A stretch of DNA of 64,000 nt. It comes from Castor canadensis. Its lineage: Eukaryota > Chordata > Mammalia > Rodentia > Castoridae. The position numbers and the translations under genes were made by a program. The notes beneath the pieces are model-generated. The model saw only the letters and a list, made by a program, of their open reading frames with translations. It had not been told where the DNA came from and searched no databases. The stretch is taken from contig NC_133389.1 in the NCBI RefSeq assembly GCF_047511655.1, positions 145,974,473 to 146,038,472 of the forward strand, read 5' to 3'. Position 1 is the stretch's first letter. Each line of letters starts with the position of its first letter. Positions 10,389 to 21,969 of this stretch are shown piece by piece.

Positions 10389-10593
10389 CTCCACCATCTC
10401 TCTAAACACCTAAACAGCTGAATTCAGCATTGCAAGAAGAGATCAAGTTTCATGTTTTTTGAACACAAGATATATAAGATCACCCCTCTCCTTTGTGAGT
10501 ATACGCTGTATTTTCTAACTACCTTAAAACACAGACACTCAGGGAACATAGAGCAATAGTTTTTTGTTTGTTTGTTCACTTTTTGTTTCTGCT

Positions 10594-10778
10594 TTTTTGG
10601 CAGTACTGGGGTTTAAACTCAGGGCCTACACTTTGAGTCATCCAGATCTTTTTTGTTATTGGCTTTTTGAGATAGGGTCTCATGGACTGTTTGCCCAGGA
10701 TGGCTTTGAACTGCTATCCTCCTGAGCTCTGCCTCCTGAGTTGCTAGGATTACAGGCATGAGCCACCAGAGCCCAGCT
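10594..10778 (-). mobile_element. Dimeric SINE, reverse, with internally deleted ID half
   Basis: Reading + strand: TTTTTTGGCAGTACTGGGG opens the reversed ID half. It passes directly from GGGCCTACACTT to GAGTCATCC, lacking the GCCTAGCAAGC segment. The 7SL-like half follows (GAGATAGGGTCTCATGGAC ... GGATTACAGGCATGAGCCACC). It shares this deletion with copies at 14098, 45283 and 55555. Confidence 0.88.
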
Positions 10779-11172
10779 GATAGTTTTTAATAATATAAGA
10801 AAATAGGTTTGACACCACAGTTAAATTTTGAAGAGAAAAGCAAAATTCCCTTCAAATGAATGAATAAATAAATAAACTACATCCAGTACAGATTAGACAG
10901 ATGGAGAAACAATTGGGACAAGCTAGAAGTGAATTTCAAAATCATTGTGTCTCCTGTAGAGTCTATTCAGCCTGAAAACAGAATATTGCTCACATTAGTG
11001 AACTTATATCAGTCATTTCTATTTTAACATTATTTTATTATTTTCACAGAATTCAAGTTATGAAAAATATGAAAATTGAAATTAATGCACACACACACAC
11101 ATGTCTCACATTGTGCAATTATCAAAGAACTCAGGAAAGGCATTTAACAAGGTTCATATAAAACCAGGGCAA

Positions 11173-11302
11173 ATTTTAAGTCGAAATGCACAAATGTGGC
11201 TTAAAGTGATATCTTTGTTGCAGACAGCTGAATGGATGCTCTGGGTCAGAAGATTAAACCAACAATTTTAATAAATATCTGTAAACTATAAAAAATAAAT
11301 AA
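11173..11302 (+). mobile_element. Short processed retrocopy of an unidentified transcript 3' end
   Basis: A 130-bp insert lies between two perfect copies of ATAAAACCAGGGCAA (11158-11172 and 11303-11317). It carries an AATAAA signal near 11270 and ends in an A-rich tail (AAAAAATAAATAAATA). It has no SINE A/B box and no L1 tail signature that I recognise. The structure is that of an L1-mobilised, strongly 5'-truncated mRNA 3' end. The source gene is unknown to me. Confidence 0.7.
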
Positions 11303-11324
11303 ATAAAACCAGGGCAATTTTTTA

Positions 11325-13178
11325 TATGTGAAAAAAATATGAATAACGACTTATATTGAAAAATAAAACTTTTAATGTGGTACAATTTTTATCTATCAGT
11401 AAAATAAAAAATAAATTTAAAAAAGATGTTCTAAAATTTTTTAATTAAGTTTAGTGGTATAATTAATAGAGGTTATATTTGCAATCACATGCTAATTCTT
11501 AGAATTTACAAAAGCAAATAAATGTGTCATAAATGAATTTTTCACTTTTTAAAAAATTTTTTAAAAAATTGTATAATATAGTTTCCATGTCAAATTTGAC
11601 TTTTGTGGGAGGATTGTACAAGAAGAAATGTTTTCGTGCAAAACTACCCAACAGTTCATGCTTTTTCCCAAAGGGTCTCTCTTAAAGCTTAGGTATTCAA
11701 ATCTTTCTTTTTTGAAGACTTTGTGCAGTCATCATGATTGGCACTTTTTACTTCAATTGTTTGATTTTCTACCTCTGTCAGATCCTCACTTATCATTTAA
11801 TTGCTTTGTATATGATTGTGGCAGTTCTCAGCTACCACTTCCCACAGGCTTTAGAGGTGGTTATGACATTTGCCAGGCATGTTGAAATTTTCTAGAACTC
11901 TACTTGCAAAAACTGAATGTTTACACCTTTCTAAAATTACTTACAAAGATAATGATTAAGGAACAGTAGCATTTGGTGGAGACTGCTCATGTTATGGACA
12001 GTTTTATTCCCCTGACAACCTCAAAACGAGAGATCGGATAGCAGCTATAAGGAAGTGAGGAGCCCTGTTTGTTTGTCTGAGTATACATTAAAGCCTGGGT
12101 CAAAGAGCTCTCTGTAGTTACTGGGAAACTTTTCAGTGAGGAATGAAAATGAGGACATATCCTCTCTCACTTTAGGACCCAAATATCTAAATCAACCTGA
12201 AGAGTTAAACCATGTCTTATTGTAAATTACAACCAGAAAGTCTTCAAGTCAGGGAGTTCAAATGCTCTAATGGCTGTTTTAACTAGGGTAGGAAAAGGGA
12301 GCAAACATTTAAGTTAGGAATATGAAACATTTCATAAGGAAAAGAAGATCTTTTAGAAGTACTTTAGTGGGTACACTGGAGGGTTTTTGCTTTGAACTGC
12401 CAAATAACTGCATAAATACCTTGCTTAAGGAAAGAGAGAGAGTTGCAAAAGTACAGAAAACAATAGTTGGTCACTTTGAAATGCTGCTAAAGTATTATAG
12501 TCCTTAAAGTAAGAGCACACACATACATACCATCTTAGTTTTCCTACTGTGCCTAAATTTTAGTATTAATTCATGCAATTAGTATTTATTAAATGTCACT
12601 TGTGCTAGACTATTTTAGATAATGAGATACAACCCAATAAAACAGATTTAAAGTTATCCTTTATAGAAAATGGAGTTTCATTATTTCTAACATTATTTTA
12701 TATCTCAGTAAATCTAATCTCCTCTAAACATTTTCAGGCTTCTTATTAAGTTACTTCTGACTTCTATAATTTACTAAAAAATTCATTAAAGAGCTCATTA
12801 ATTTTTCACCAATCTATAAGCCTTATCACTGCAGTTTTTATTAGCTAAGATATAATTAAGTAGGTTTGACTTTTTAATTTTAGGGACAAGTAATTTACCT
12901 ACACTATCAACAGTTTTATAATAATTACTTTTTTTCTCCAACAGATTTCTTTTCCCATCAGGTCCAGTAATTATAATTTCACTCTTAATATCTCCTAGTC
13001 AGAGTGACATTTATATCGGTCTTTTGTTACTCTCAGTCTTTAAGTACTGAATACTCTGTAATCTTAACTGTGTATTTTAGAGAAATCAACTGCAATATGC
13101 ACAAAGTCACAGGATTAAATTACAGACATGTTCATTAATGGGAAACTTTGATTCTCATTTCCTAATATTCATATTTAC
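11325..13178. other. Unassigned AT-rich sequence
   Basis: Very AT-rich at 11325-11600, then non-repetitive. Short ORFs at 11628-11885 and 12322-12507 show no family similarity that I can recognise and no splice or promoter context. Confidence 0.45.
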
Positions 13179-13179
13179 A

Positions 13180-13520
13180 GAATTTTCCCTTCATATCTAT
13201 AGGCTCCACATCACAGATTCAACCATCCTCAAACTGAAAATAGTTGGAAAAAATATGTATTTGTATCAAAACATGTGCAAATTTTTTCTTGCTAGTCTTC
13301 ACTGAGCAATACAGGACAACAACTATTTGCTTAGCATTTACATTAGATGGGTATTATAAATAATCTAGATATGTTTTAATATATGTGAAAGGAAATGTGC
13401 AGGTTATATGCGAGTACTATGCTATCTTACAGAAGGTACTTGACTTGAGTATTCACAAATACTGATATCTATGAGATCCTGGAACCAACCCTACAGACAC
13501 TGAGAGATGAGTGCTCCTTG
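13180..13520 (-). mobile_element. Tigger-family (MER2-like) DNA transposon fossil, reverse
   Basis: TTCCCTTCATATCTATAGGC, CAGATTCAACCATCCTC, CAACTATTTGCTTAGCATTTAC, AGGTTATATGCGAGTACTATGC and GATCCTGGAACCAACCC match, in order, the non-autonomous Tigger/MER2 type. The copy runs nearly end to end (about 340 bp) and encodes nothing. Confidence 0.72.
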
Positions 13521-13524
13521 ACTT

Positions 13525-14095
13525 CCCAAGTTGAATGCTAGTGATTCTTGACAGATAAGCGATTGAACAATGTCATCTGCAAAACAAGTATGAATTCACT
13601 AAGTAGAGTTAATGTTAATCCTCCCAGCAGATTCATTCATTCTTTCTGAGATTTGGCTTCTCTAAAAAGTTACAAACCAAAAATGTATAACAACAAACGA
13701 TACAGTCTCTTATGTTAAGCTCCAGAAACTCTATAAATAGTTTTCTTACAGATGCAACACAAATTTTTTAAATAAATAAATAGAATGGAGTCACAAGAGC
13801 TTTGCTTAAGCTAAGAATTCAGTTAGCTAAATAAATTGTAGCAATTTAGGCTTCAGCCAATATATTATCCAAAATTTTCCCTTTCTTGAGATTTAAATGA
13901 CAAGTAAGCACATTGGTTTTTAGGGGTTTTTTTCCCTGTTTTTGTTCACAGTATTATCATTAGCACTTATAGACAGAGCCTTTATATGAAATGTTCACTG
14001 TAATCTTACTATTTTTCCTTTTAAACTAAAAATCTTTAAATGAAAAGTACTTTATTAAATAGCAAAAAACCTCATGTGAAGTCCAGAGGCAAAAA
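13525..14095. other. Unassigned sequence
   Basis: No gene or recognisable repeat is seen. Confidence 0.45.
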
Positions 14096-14097
14096 AC

Positions 14098-14280
14098 TTT
14101 TTTTTGCAGTACTGGGGCTTGAATTCAAGGCCTACAACTTAAGCCACTCCACCAGCCCTTTTTATTATAATGGGTTTTTTTGAGATAGGGTCTCATGGAC
14201 TGTTTGCCTGTGCTGGTTTTGAACCATAGTTCTCCTGATCGCTGCCTCCTGAGTAGCTAGGATTATAGGTATGAGCCAGA
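14098..14280 (-). mobile_element. Dimeric SINE, reverse, with internally deleted ID half
   Basis: TTTTTTTTGCAGTACTGGGG begins the reversed ID half, which goes from GGCCTACAACTT straight to AAGCCACTCC. The 7SL-like half (GAGATAGGGTCTCATGGAC ... GATTATAGGTATGAGCC) follows. It belongs to the same deletion subfamily as 10594-10778. Confidence 0.87.
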
Positions 14281-14795
14281 GAAATTATTTTTAGAACAGA
14301 TAGATGCTACATGAAAATTAGTAAGTAAAATTTATGATAATTGGGAAAAAATGAGGACATTTGAAAAATAGTTTAGGAGAATGTGCTTTTAAAACTGTCC
14401 TGTAGCATGAATTTAATATGTAGTCCACTAATTGCCAATATAAATACTATATTGTATCTTTCGTTCAATATTTTTGTCTTCCAATAACTATGGTAGTGCT
14501 ATATTCAAAGATTATAAGATGTAACATGAAAGAAAAACAACAAAACCCACATATTATACAGAGAAAAAAGTTGCCAAAGGCACTGCCAATCAAAACTATA
14601 AAAAATAAGAAAAAGCAAACAAATAATCTTATCTCAGAAATCCTTGATATGAATTGGGAATCAGAATTCATATCATGTTTATATGTTCCTCACAGTCAGA
14701 GAGATTTTCCAATAATTTTTTTCCTAAAGCATAAATAATGTATAGTGGAAAATTAAATTAGAAATTTGAGTATAAATGGCTCATACCTGAACAGA

Positions 14796-14838
14796 AAGAA
14801 AGAGAGAGAGAGAGGGGAAGGAAGGAAGGAAGAGAGAA
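14796..14838. repeat. GA/GGAA purine-rich simple repeat
   Basis: AGAAAGAAAGAGAGAGAGAG is followed by GGAAGGAAGGAAGG. Confidence 0.9.
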
Positions 14839-14954
14839 TTTCTCAGCAAAAGGTAAAAAAAAATGTGTAACACTCATTTGCAAGTTTACCAGACCTTTTA
14901 ATTATTTTGTTAAACACACACACATAGATTAAGTACAAACAAAAATAAAACGAA

Positions 14955-15190
14955 ATGTATTGTGAACTGAATGTTTGAGTTCTCCTAAAATTCATGTATT
15001 TAGCCTTTACCTTTAATGCAACAGCATTTGGAGACAGGGCCTACTACAAAATGAATACAAAAAGAGTACCAGAGACAACTTCTGGTGGTCTCCACTATGT
15101 GAGGAGAACGAGATCGTGATGAGCATAAGGAGAATGAGGAGATCTTCTGAGAAAGAGGGGACCTAGATAGATTTGGATATGGAAGACAAT
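14955..15190 (+). mobile_element. MaLR-type LTR 5' part (MLT1/MST-like)
   Basis: GTATTGTGAACTGAATGTTTG, CCTAAAATTCATGTATTTAGC and GCATTTGGAGACAGGGCC follow the opening of a mammal-wide MaLR LTR. The copy fades after about 15190. Confidence 0.6.
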
Positions 15191-15269
15191 AATGATAAAA
15201 CAAATGCAAATCATACAGGGGGAAACTGAGGCTGTGCAGGAGAGAGTAAGTACCCATAATCCTAGAGAA

Positions 15270-15540
15270 CAGATTGAAAGTTCAAGAACAGTCATGGCAG
15301 CAGGAGTGTGTGCAGGGAGAGGCTGTCCACCTCATGGTGGATAGGAGGCAGAGAGAACGCAGGACCTAAGGACCAGGTATAACCTTCAAAGTCACACCCC
15401 CAGTGACCTATGTCCTCCATTTAGTCCCCACATCCTAAGGTTTCCAGAACCTCCCTCAATAACACCACCAGCCAGGGAGGAAGCATTCAACACATAAGCC
15501 TGTTTGGGGCATTTCATATTCAAGCCATAATGGTAACTTT
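15270..15540 (-). mobile_element. Old LTR-type repeat, reverse
   Basis: CCACCTCATGGTGGATAGG, CCCAGTGACCTATGTCC, TAACACCACCAGCCAGGGAGG and CATATTCAAGCCATAATGG follow the reverse of a widely distributed mammalian LTR type, converging on the LTR at 14955-15190. Subfamily not determined. Confidence 0.58.
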
Positions 15541-18360
15541 TTAATTGCAACCAACTGCAGCTTTATTAAAATTTGTTGAGGTGAGGGATGTAGATCACCA
15601 ACATCTCTATTACTGTAAGGTAAACAGCCAGTTTGGAAAACAGTATTACAACTTTTAAGCAATTAACATGTAAACACTGAATAGAACTAAAATGCTCCAT
15701 TAGTAAATGCTCACAATACCACAAAAGGCATAATTAATCTTTGTTCCTTTCTCCAACCCAAGTAACATGTCATTTCCTTAAATTCCCCTGTGTATGGGTT
15801 CTTCTTCTAAATTCAGTAGCTAACTAGAAGAGTGCTAGCTCAAATTGGATGACGGTTTAGAGGTTTCAAATTTCCTGGAGGTTAAGTAATGTAGCATCGA
15901 GCCTGTGTTATTCAAAGGGAATGTTTTAATACACTGGGAGAAGCATGGTGTCAGCAGCTGTGTGAACTCTGGCAGTCACGTTGCCCTGAAGAAGCACTAT
16001 ATTGTCTCTAATACCTTGAGTTCAGCAGTTTTAATTCCCACCTCTGTGTGATGTTTGACAGTTCATTCATTTAGAGAGCTTCAGCGCAGCACAGGTGACT
16101 CGAGTTCAGATAGTTATTTTAAGGGTATGTCGCTTCTGTTTATTTTTTAATGCTAAGGAGAACATACTGAGTGAGTTGGAGGAAGACCTTTTGCACACAA
16201 AAGAAACTGTTCTTTCAAAAGGGAGAGTGTTCTGACATTTAGAGACTCAGCATTTCTTTGGGGGATAGACTTCCTTAAGGCTGAAACACTGACTGGTGGC
16301 AAAGTTAAAGGGAATCCAATCACATAGTCTCCTCTCTGAATATTGGGTTTGAAAACACTTAAAGCTGTAAAGCAGGCATCAAAGTGAACCATGTAATGTC
16401 ATCTATATTATTTGTCACAGCACCTGGAATATGCCTCTTTGTCCAAGCTGAAAAGAGCATTTATGAACTTCAGTCTAAATTTGAATTAGAAACATTACCA
16501 AAAATTTGAATCAACAGTTATCAGCAGAAAGACTCTGCTCTTCACACCAAAAGAAAATATGGAAGAACTAAGATCTTTGCTAAACTACCTACAGTTTGTA
16601 CACAAGTCTGTTATCAGGGTTAATGGATGCGAAGGGATAGAATAAAGAGATAAACAGAAAATGAAGGGATGCAGATCACTTGTTGGGTGGAGGGATAGAA
16701 ACTGGAAGAACAGAGATAGTCAAAGGCAAGAAGTGTAACAAAACAACATTTGTTGTAGAGCAAATGACAATATATTGAGTAGCTACATTCCTAAGAGAAA
16801 TATGTCTCATTGAAAGGAATTCATAGAAGTTTTTAGAACTGAATGGCATTTCTCTTATAAAAATTGATGAATTGCTAATGTAAAAAGAACATTGTCAAGA
16901 ATAAATTAAGAACATCTAAAATATTATTTCTTATGCTCCAAACTAACATTTTGCATTTCAGTGGAAAATGATTCACTTTTTCACATTTAAGCAGCATACT
17001 TCAACAAAAAAATATCTGGGCAGAAATTATATTGAGCTTCCTTCTATATGAAGATGAACCACACTTCATTGAAACACAAAAATGTCAACAGTCCTTCATA
17101 GCATCAATTCTTAAAGCCTAAAAAGTCCATGATTCAGATACAAAAGGCTACTTTTTTAAAAGAAGCAGCTCACTATCCTTTTTTTCCTAGTCTCATTTTT
17201 ATATCCCACTTTCTCTGTATCACCATTTCTCTCCAGCTCTTAACTAAATCCCCTTTTAGAGTCATCACATTCAAATAAAAAGTACATTCTGCCACTCTTT
17301 TCTTTGTCTTTTAGCTTCTCTTCCTTTAGCTTGGCCCAACTACATTGGCATTACCAGCATTCTCACTGCTCTGTTGCCTCTCTCTGGAAGGTGGGGATGT
17401 GAGAGAAATGATTCAGATTCTCCAGAGAGCAATACTGTTTGTGTGTGTCCTGCTCCCCTTCACCTGCTCTGCCCACACTCTCTGGAGAATCACCATTCTA
17501 TGTTTCCTACATGCACCACTATTAATCATCTTCCTAAAGTGTCATTTTGATTACCATGCCCTATTTTAGACACTTGCAGTCATTTTTGTCATTTTACTCT
17601 ATTTGAAGTGGATAATCTTTTACATTTTTAAAGAATAATTTCTCAATGCACAACAATATCTAGTTATTTCAGGAATATTTTAAAGCAAGCCTTATTAGCA
17701 CTTCTTTCATCAGAAGATATTTTTTTATTTTCCCTGGAAAATTACATTCATATCACTGAAGGCTCAGGCATTTAACTCAATTAAAATATAAATGTTAAAT
17801 GCTTCCTTTTCTTAAACTAAGATGTTATAATGAAAATGTTCACTTTCTGTGATATGGAAGACATTTACAGAAACTAGAGATTTCCTTTGAATAAGTAATT
17901 AAGTTTTTAAAATGCTCAAATTAGTGCTGCATTGAATTATAAGCTGTCATTTTTAATAGGCACTTTGTTCTGAAATTTCCACATTAGCAAATGAATTTCT
18001 GAGAAAAAAATAGTGTTTAGGGGTGGTATTTTATTACTGTCCATGTAAAAGTCTGCCTAAGATGTTGTTTGTTTCTATCAACAATGTAATATGTTCAATA
18101 ATCTTCAGAAGAAAAATAAATACTTCTTAATATTTAATAGTGCTTTAGAAAATACACTTACATTATAAGCATGAATTTATTCCTAATATTTTTAAATTTT
18201 TAACACCAACATTAATCAAATATGAAACACATTGCACTCTTGTGATTAATTTGCTCCTTTGGTAAGAGCATAGATGAAAATGAGACCAAGTTTATGAGAA
18301 CTGCCTTGGATTAAATGTCTTTATCAAAGTAATATTTCTATAATGCAAGTTATATTTGTC
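15541..18360. other. Unassigned sequence
   Basis: About 2.8 kb with no recognisable repeat apart from A/T-rich runs and no supportable gene. A 79-codon reading at 16153-16392 (reverse) and a 74-codon reading at 17345-17569 resemble no family that I know. Confidence 0.45.
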
Positions 18361-18364
18361 TCTA

Positions 18365-18720
18365 TTTGTGACTTATTCCAGTATTCTATTGCTGAATAAT
18401 AAAATTATTCCTAAATTAGCATCTCAAAACAACAAAAACTGTGTGTTTCACCTATAAATATGAAATGAGCAGGCCTCAATGACAGCATCTTATCTTTGCC
18501 TCATTAGCCATCTGTGGGAGTGGCAGGAAGACTGGGAATGACTTGGCTGGGGCTGGAATCAGCTGAAGGCCCATTCACATGTCCTGTGGTATTGATGATG
18601 GCTGTTGGTACACAGAACTTTACTTGTAACTATTGGCCAGAACACCTCTGTGTGGGCCTTCGTGGAACTGATAAACTTCCTTGCAGCATGATGGCTGACT
18701 TCTGAACTTAATGTTCCAAG
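18365..18720 (-). mobile_element. Old mammal-wide interspersed repeat (LTR or DNA type)
   Basis: TCTATTGCTGAATAATAAA, CATCTCAAAACAACAAAAACTG, GACTTGGCTGGGGCTGGAATC and GCATGATGGCTGACTTCTG follow the order of a common diverged mammalian repeat beginning 'TTGCTGCATAACAAA'. I cannot name the subfamily reliably. The 63-codon reading at 18514-18705 falls inside it. Confidence 0.5.
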
Positions 18721-19004
18721 AGTATGACGTGTAGGTGCATGGCATTTTTATGATCTGTCTCTAAAGACAAAAAGCATCATTCATCTGCATTACATTAGTT
18801 ACATCACTTACAAGGCCTTCCCAGTTCACAGACAAAGACCTTATAAATTGATGAGACATTTGTCAATCTGCCAGTGTGGAAATTGCACGGAAGATATCTT
18901 CAGAAGAAAAATTCTCCATAGGATTGTACAGCCGTGGGTAATTTGAAGAAACAACTCTCTTACAATTGGTATTTCATAAAATAACTTCTATTAAAGCTGT
19001 TCTT

Positions 19005-19088
19005 GGGTTGATGGCATGGCTGAAGTGATAGAGTGCCTGACTAGCAAATGTGAAACCCTGAGTTCAAACTCCAGTACTGCCAAAAAAG
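19005..19088 (+). mobile_element. ID-type SINE monomer
   Basis: GCATGGCTGAAGTGATAGAG, CTGACTAGCAAATGTG and CCTGAGTTCAAACTCC, then CAGTACTGCC and an A run, define an ID unit. Confidence 0.87.
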
Positions 19089-19089
19089 A

Positions 19090-20279
19090 AAGATTTCTGT
19101 TCTTGCCAAATACTTTACCTCTGCTGAGAAAATTTTTATGAATTTGATTTGGGATATGATGTGAATAACTTCTCAGTCAATTATGACTCCAAAACCCTCC
19201 CTTATGATGATAAGCACACACAAACTGTCCTTTTACTCTGAACAGAGCTAGCATTTAAGCTCATTTATCATTGTTCCTTATGGAATATACAATTAGCTGA
19301 CTCATTCAAAAGAAACTCACTTTATACTCACATTAAGTAACAAACTATCCTTGACCGTCCTAATCATATATCTTTAAATTGATAAGTTGACTTCTTTGTC
19401 TCAACACCCAACAATTCTCAACTCTTTAGCATTTGTTTTGTTCCCAATCTTAGTCATTATTAGAGTTTCCCCAGTAGGTATTGAATTCCGTGACCTTTTC
19501 CTTAGCCCCACAATCTTGCTTCGTATCTTGACTGTGGTCTTGTACTTACTGCCTTTAATCTGATGATAGGTACAACAGGCTTATGGATCATTTTTTGGAC
19601 ATGATCTTACTTTTCTTCACTTGGTATCTACTTCCCATACTCTAAGCAACAGGTTTCTGTCACTGCTGACAGTTTCTGCAAACTACCCAAGTGCCAACTT
19701 ATGGGAAAGTTGAAAGAATCACACCACCAACTGTGCAGAATAGGAATGTGAGTTGTGCTGATGCCTCCGCTAGTTTAGCATCTAGTTAAAGAGGTAATAT
19801 ATGCAAACAATTAAATACAGTACAAAGCAAAATAAATGAATACTGTAACAGAAACACAAACTACTTAGCAGTGTTGAAAGTTCAAATAAATAAAACCTGG
19901 CCAGATATCCTTATTTATCCTAGAAAATCCTTTGAATTTAATAACTAATTATGTATAAGATACATAACTCAATCAATGTGTACACAGTTCAGTTGAGTCA
20001 CTTTGCCATTCCAAAGGAAGATAGATCGCCTGTCGCTGAGCATTATGGTAAAATAGCATGGACTTCTGAACAATGAGTGACAGCTCTCACTAACCTCAGC
20101 CTAGTTTCCCCACATTAGTGGTGGCATGGTATAGAGTTATGTGAGTTTCTACTCAAAGAGATGGAATCCAAAAATTGAAGCACGGTGAACATTGTCACTG
20201 AAAGTTCTGTTGAAACAAAAGAAACAAGTGCTGCAGATGCTCAGAGATATGCTACATATCCATAGGAACACCTCTGGTC
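19090..20279. other. Unassigned sequence
   Basis: No gene or named repeat is recognised. Confidence 0.45.
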
Positions 20280-20280
20280 T

Positions 20281-20427
20281 CATTTACACTTGAGTATTTG
20301 GTTATACCCAGTTCCAGCAGAGTGTATATCCAAGTATAAATGATCTCATTTAATCCTATAAATATTCACACATAAATGAGATCATTTGCACTTGAAATAT
20401 TTGGTTATACATAGTCCTGGCAGTGTT
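20281..20427. repeat. Diverged direct duplication (period about 102 bp) with 15-bp inverted repeat
   Basis: CATTTACACTTGAGTATTTGG at 20281 recurs as CATTTGCACTTGAAATATTTGG at 20383, continuing through GGTTATAC and a CAGCAG/GGCAG segment. Between them AAATGATCTCATTTA (20338-20352) and TAAATGAGATCATTT (20373-20387) form a perfect inverted repeat with a 20-base spacer. Confidence 0.8.
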
Positions 20428-20429
20428 TA

Positions 20430-21774
20430 GTAGTTACTGCCTGTGCTGTTGTGTCCTATTCAAAACTTCCCACTTGTTTATTTTGGATATTATTTAAATT
20501 TCCTCTGTGTGTTTCCTACCAAAATTCTAAACATTGTCTTTGATCTTTTCTTTCTATTCAACTAGTTCAAATCCCTGAGATTCCAAGATATGTTTTGGCA
20601 CAAGAAAAAAGAACTGAATAGATTAAATATTTTTCTGATTCTTTTTTAACTTTGAAGAAATACAAGTTAAAAGTTATTGTCAGTATCATGTAACTTAATG
20701 AAAGGTGCTGAGTGTGTTTTTATAGGCACTTCAGAAGAATATTTGGTATTCATATCCTTTGGATAACATAGTGAGCCTCTTAGGCTCATTTTACCTTTAT
20801 CAAAATTAGTAGGCCAACATGATTTTTATGCTTTATTTTTAATTGCTGGAAGAAAAGCCTTGAGCATTCCAAGAAAGCAAGAGTAACAAAATAGTGGTAA
20901 TAAAGTGAGCTTCTGTTTGTAGAAGCTAGCCCTTTGAAAATGGATGACTAGTGTTTGGGGAATGAATAATCATTGCTTATAATTGTGGGTGGTAGTTTCA
21001 TCATAGTCTATGGACTAATTTGAGAATCAAAGTATAGTTTTCTTTTTCTGTCATATAATCCAATATTGGGAATGTAAGTAAAATATCAATAAGCCAAAAA
21101 CTATTACAGGAAAGAATTGTGAATAATAAATTCATTCCTATATCCTTCCATACAATCTATAATAACAGTGTTTTGTTGTTCTGACTGTGGTCAACCAGGG
21201 TAATTTACTCTGTCCTCTGTCCCTATACTGGTCAACCTTTCCTGAGAAAGTATGTTAAGTATATACTCTGCTTTTTGTACTTGTGTTCTGAGCACAGGGC
21301 CTTCTCTAGCAACATCAGGGCATATCTTAAAGGGAAATGTAGAGTTGATTTCAAGTGCCAATGAAATGTGATTCAGGCAATGTGTCTATTTCAATAGAAT
21401 TACGAAGTGTTTTAGTCCCTATTGCCCCATTTTTATCACAGTGTTTTATAAATAAATTTCTGTAGATATCTGATGATAGCTGGAAAAATTCTGAAGAATT
21501 TTCAAAGCACATGAATCTTCTAAATCCCATTTTATGATTATAAAAGGCCTTTTATCTATTCTGCCTCATTGTATAATATGAATGAAAAAATATAGAAAGA
21601 AAATATTTGATCTACTTTATGACAGATACAGCATAAGAAATCAATTAACAGTAGTTTCTAGGAATTTTCACCCTAAAAAAATAAAAATAAAAAATTCTGA
21701 CTAAAAAAGGAAAAGAGCACTTGAAAGCTTCCTTCAATAGTAGCTTCCCTGTATCATTTCATAAGTTTAAATAC
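20430..21774. other. Unassigned sequence
   Basis: No gene or named repeat is recognised. Confidence 0.45.
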
Positions 21775-21965
21775 TCATTATCAGCACTTTATTTATTCCT
21801 TAAAAATAAAAGCTCTGGAAGTAAACATGACAACAGTTATTACCCATTTTAGAGTTGATGAGCTGAGACTGAGAGAGGTAAACTATTCACATATACCACA
21901 TAGCTAAATTGGGATAACCATAGGATAAGAAACCAGTTTCTGACTTTTACTTCAGTGATTTTGAT
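21775..21965 (-). mobile_element. MIR SINE, reverse (diverged)
   Basis: TTATTACCCATTTTAGAGTTGATGAG, CTGAGACTGAGAGAGGTAAAC and ACCACATAGCTAAATTGGGA correspond to the reversed MIR core. Confidence 0.65.
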
Positions 21966-21969
21966 TTCT

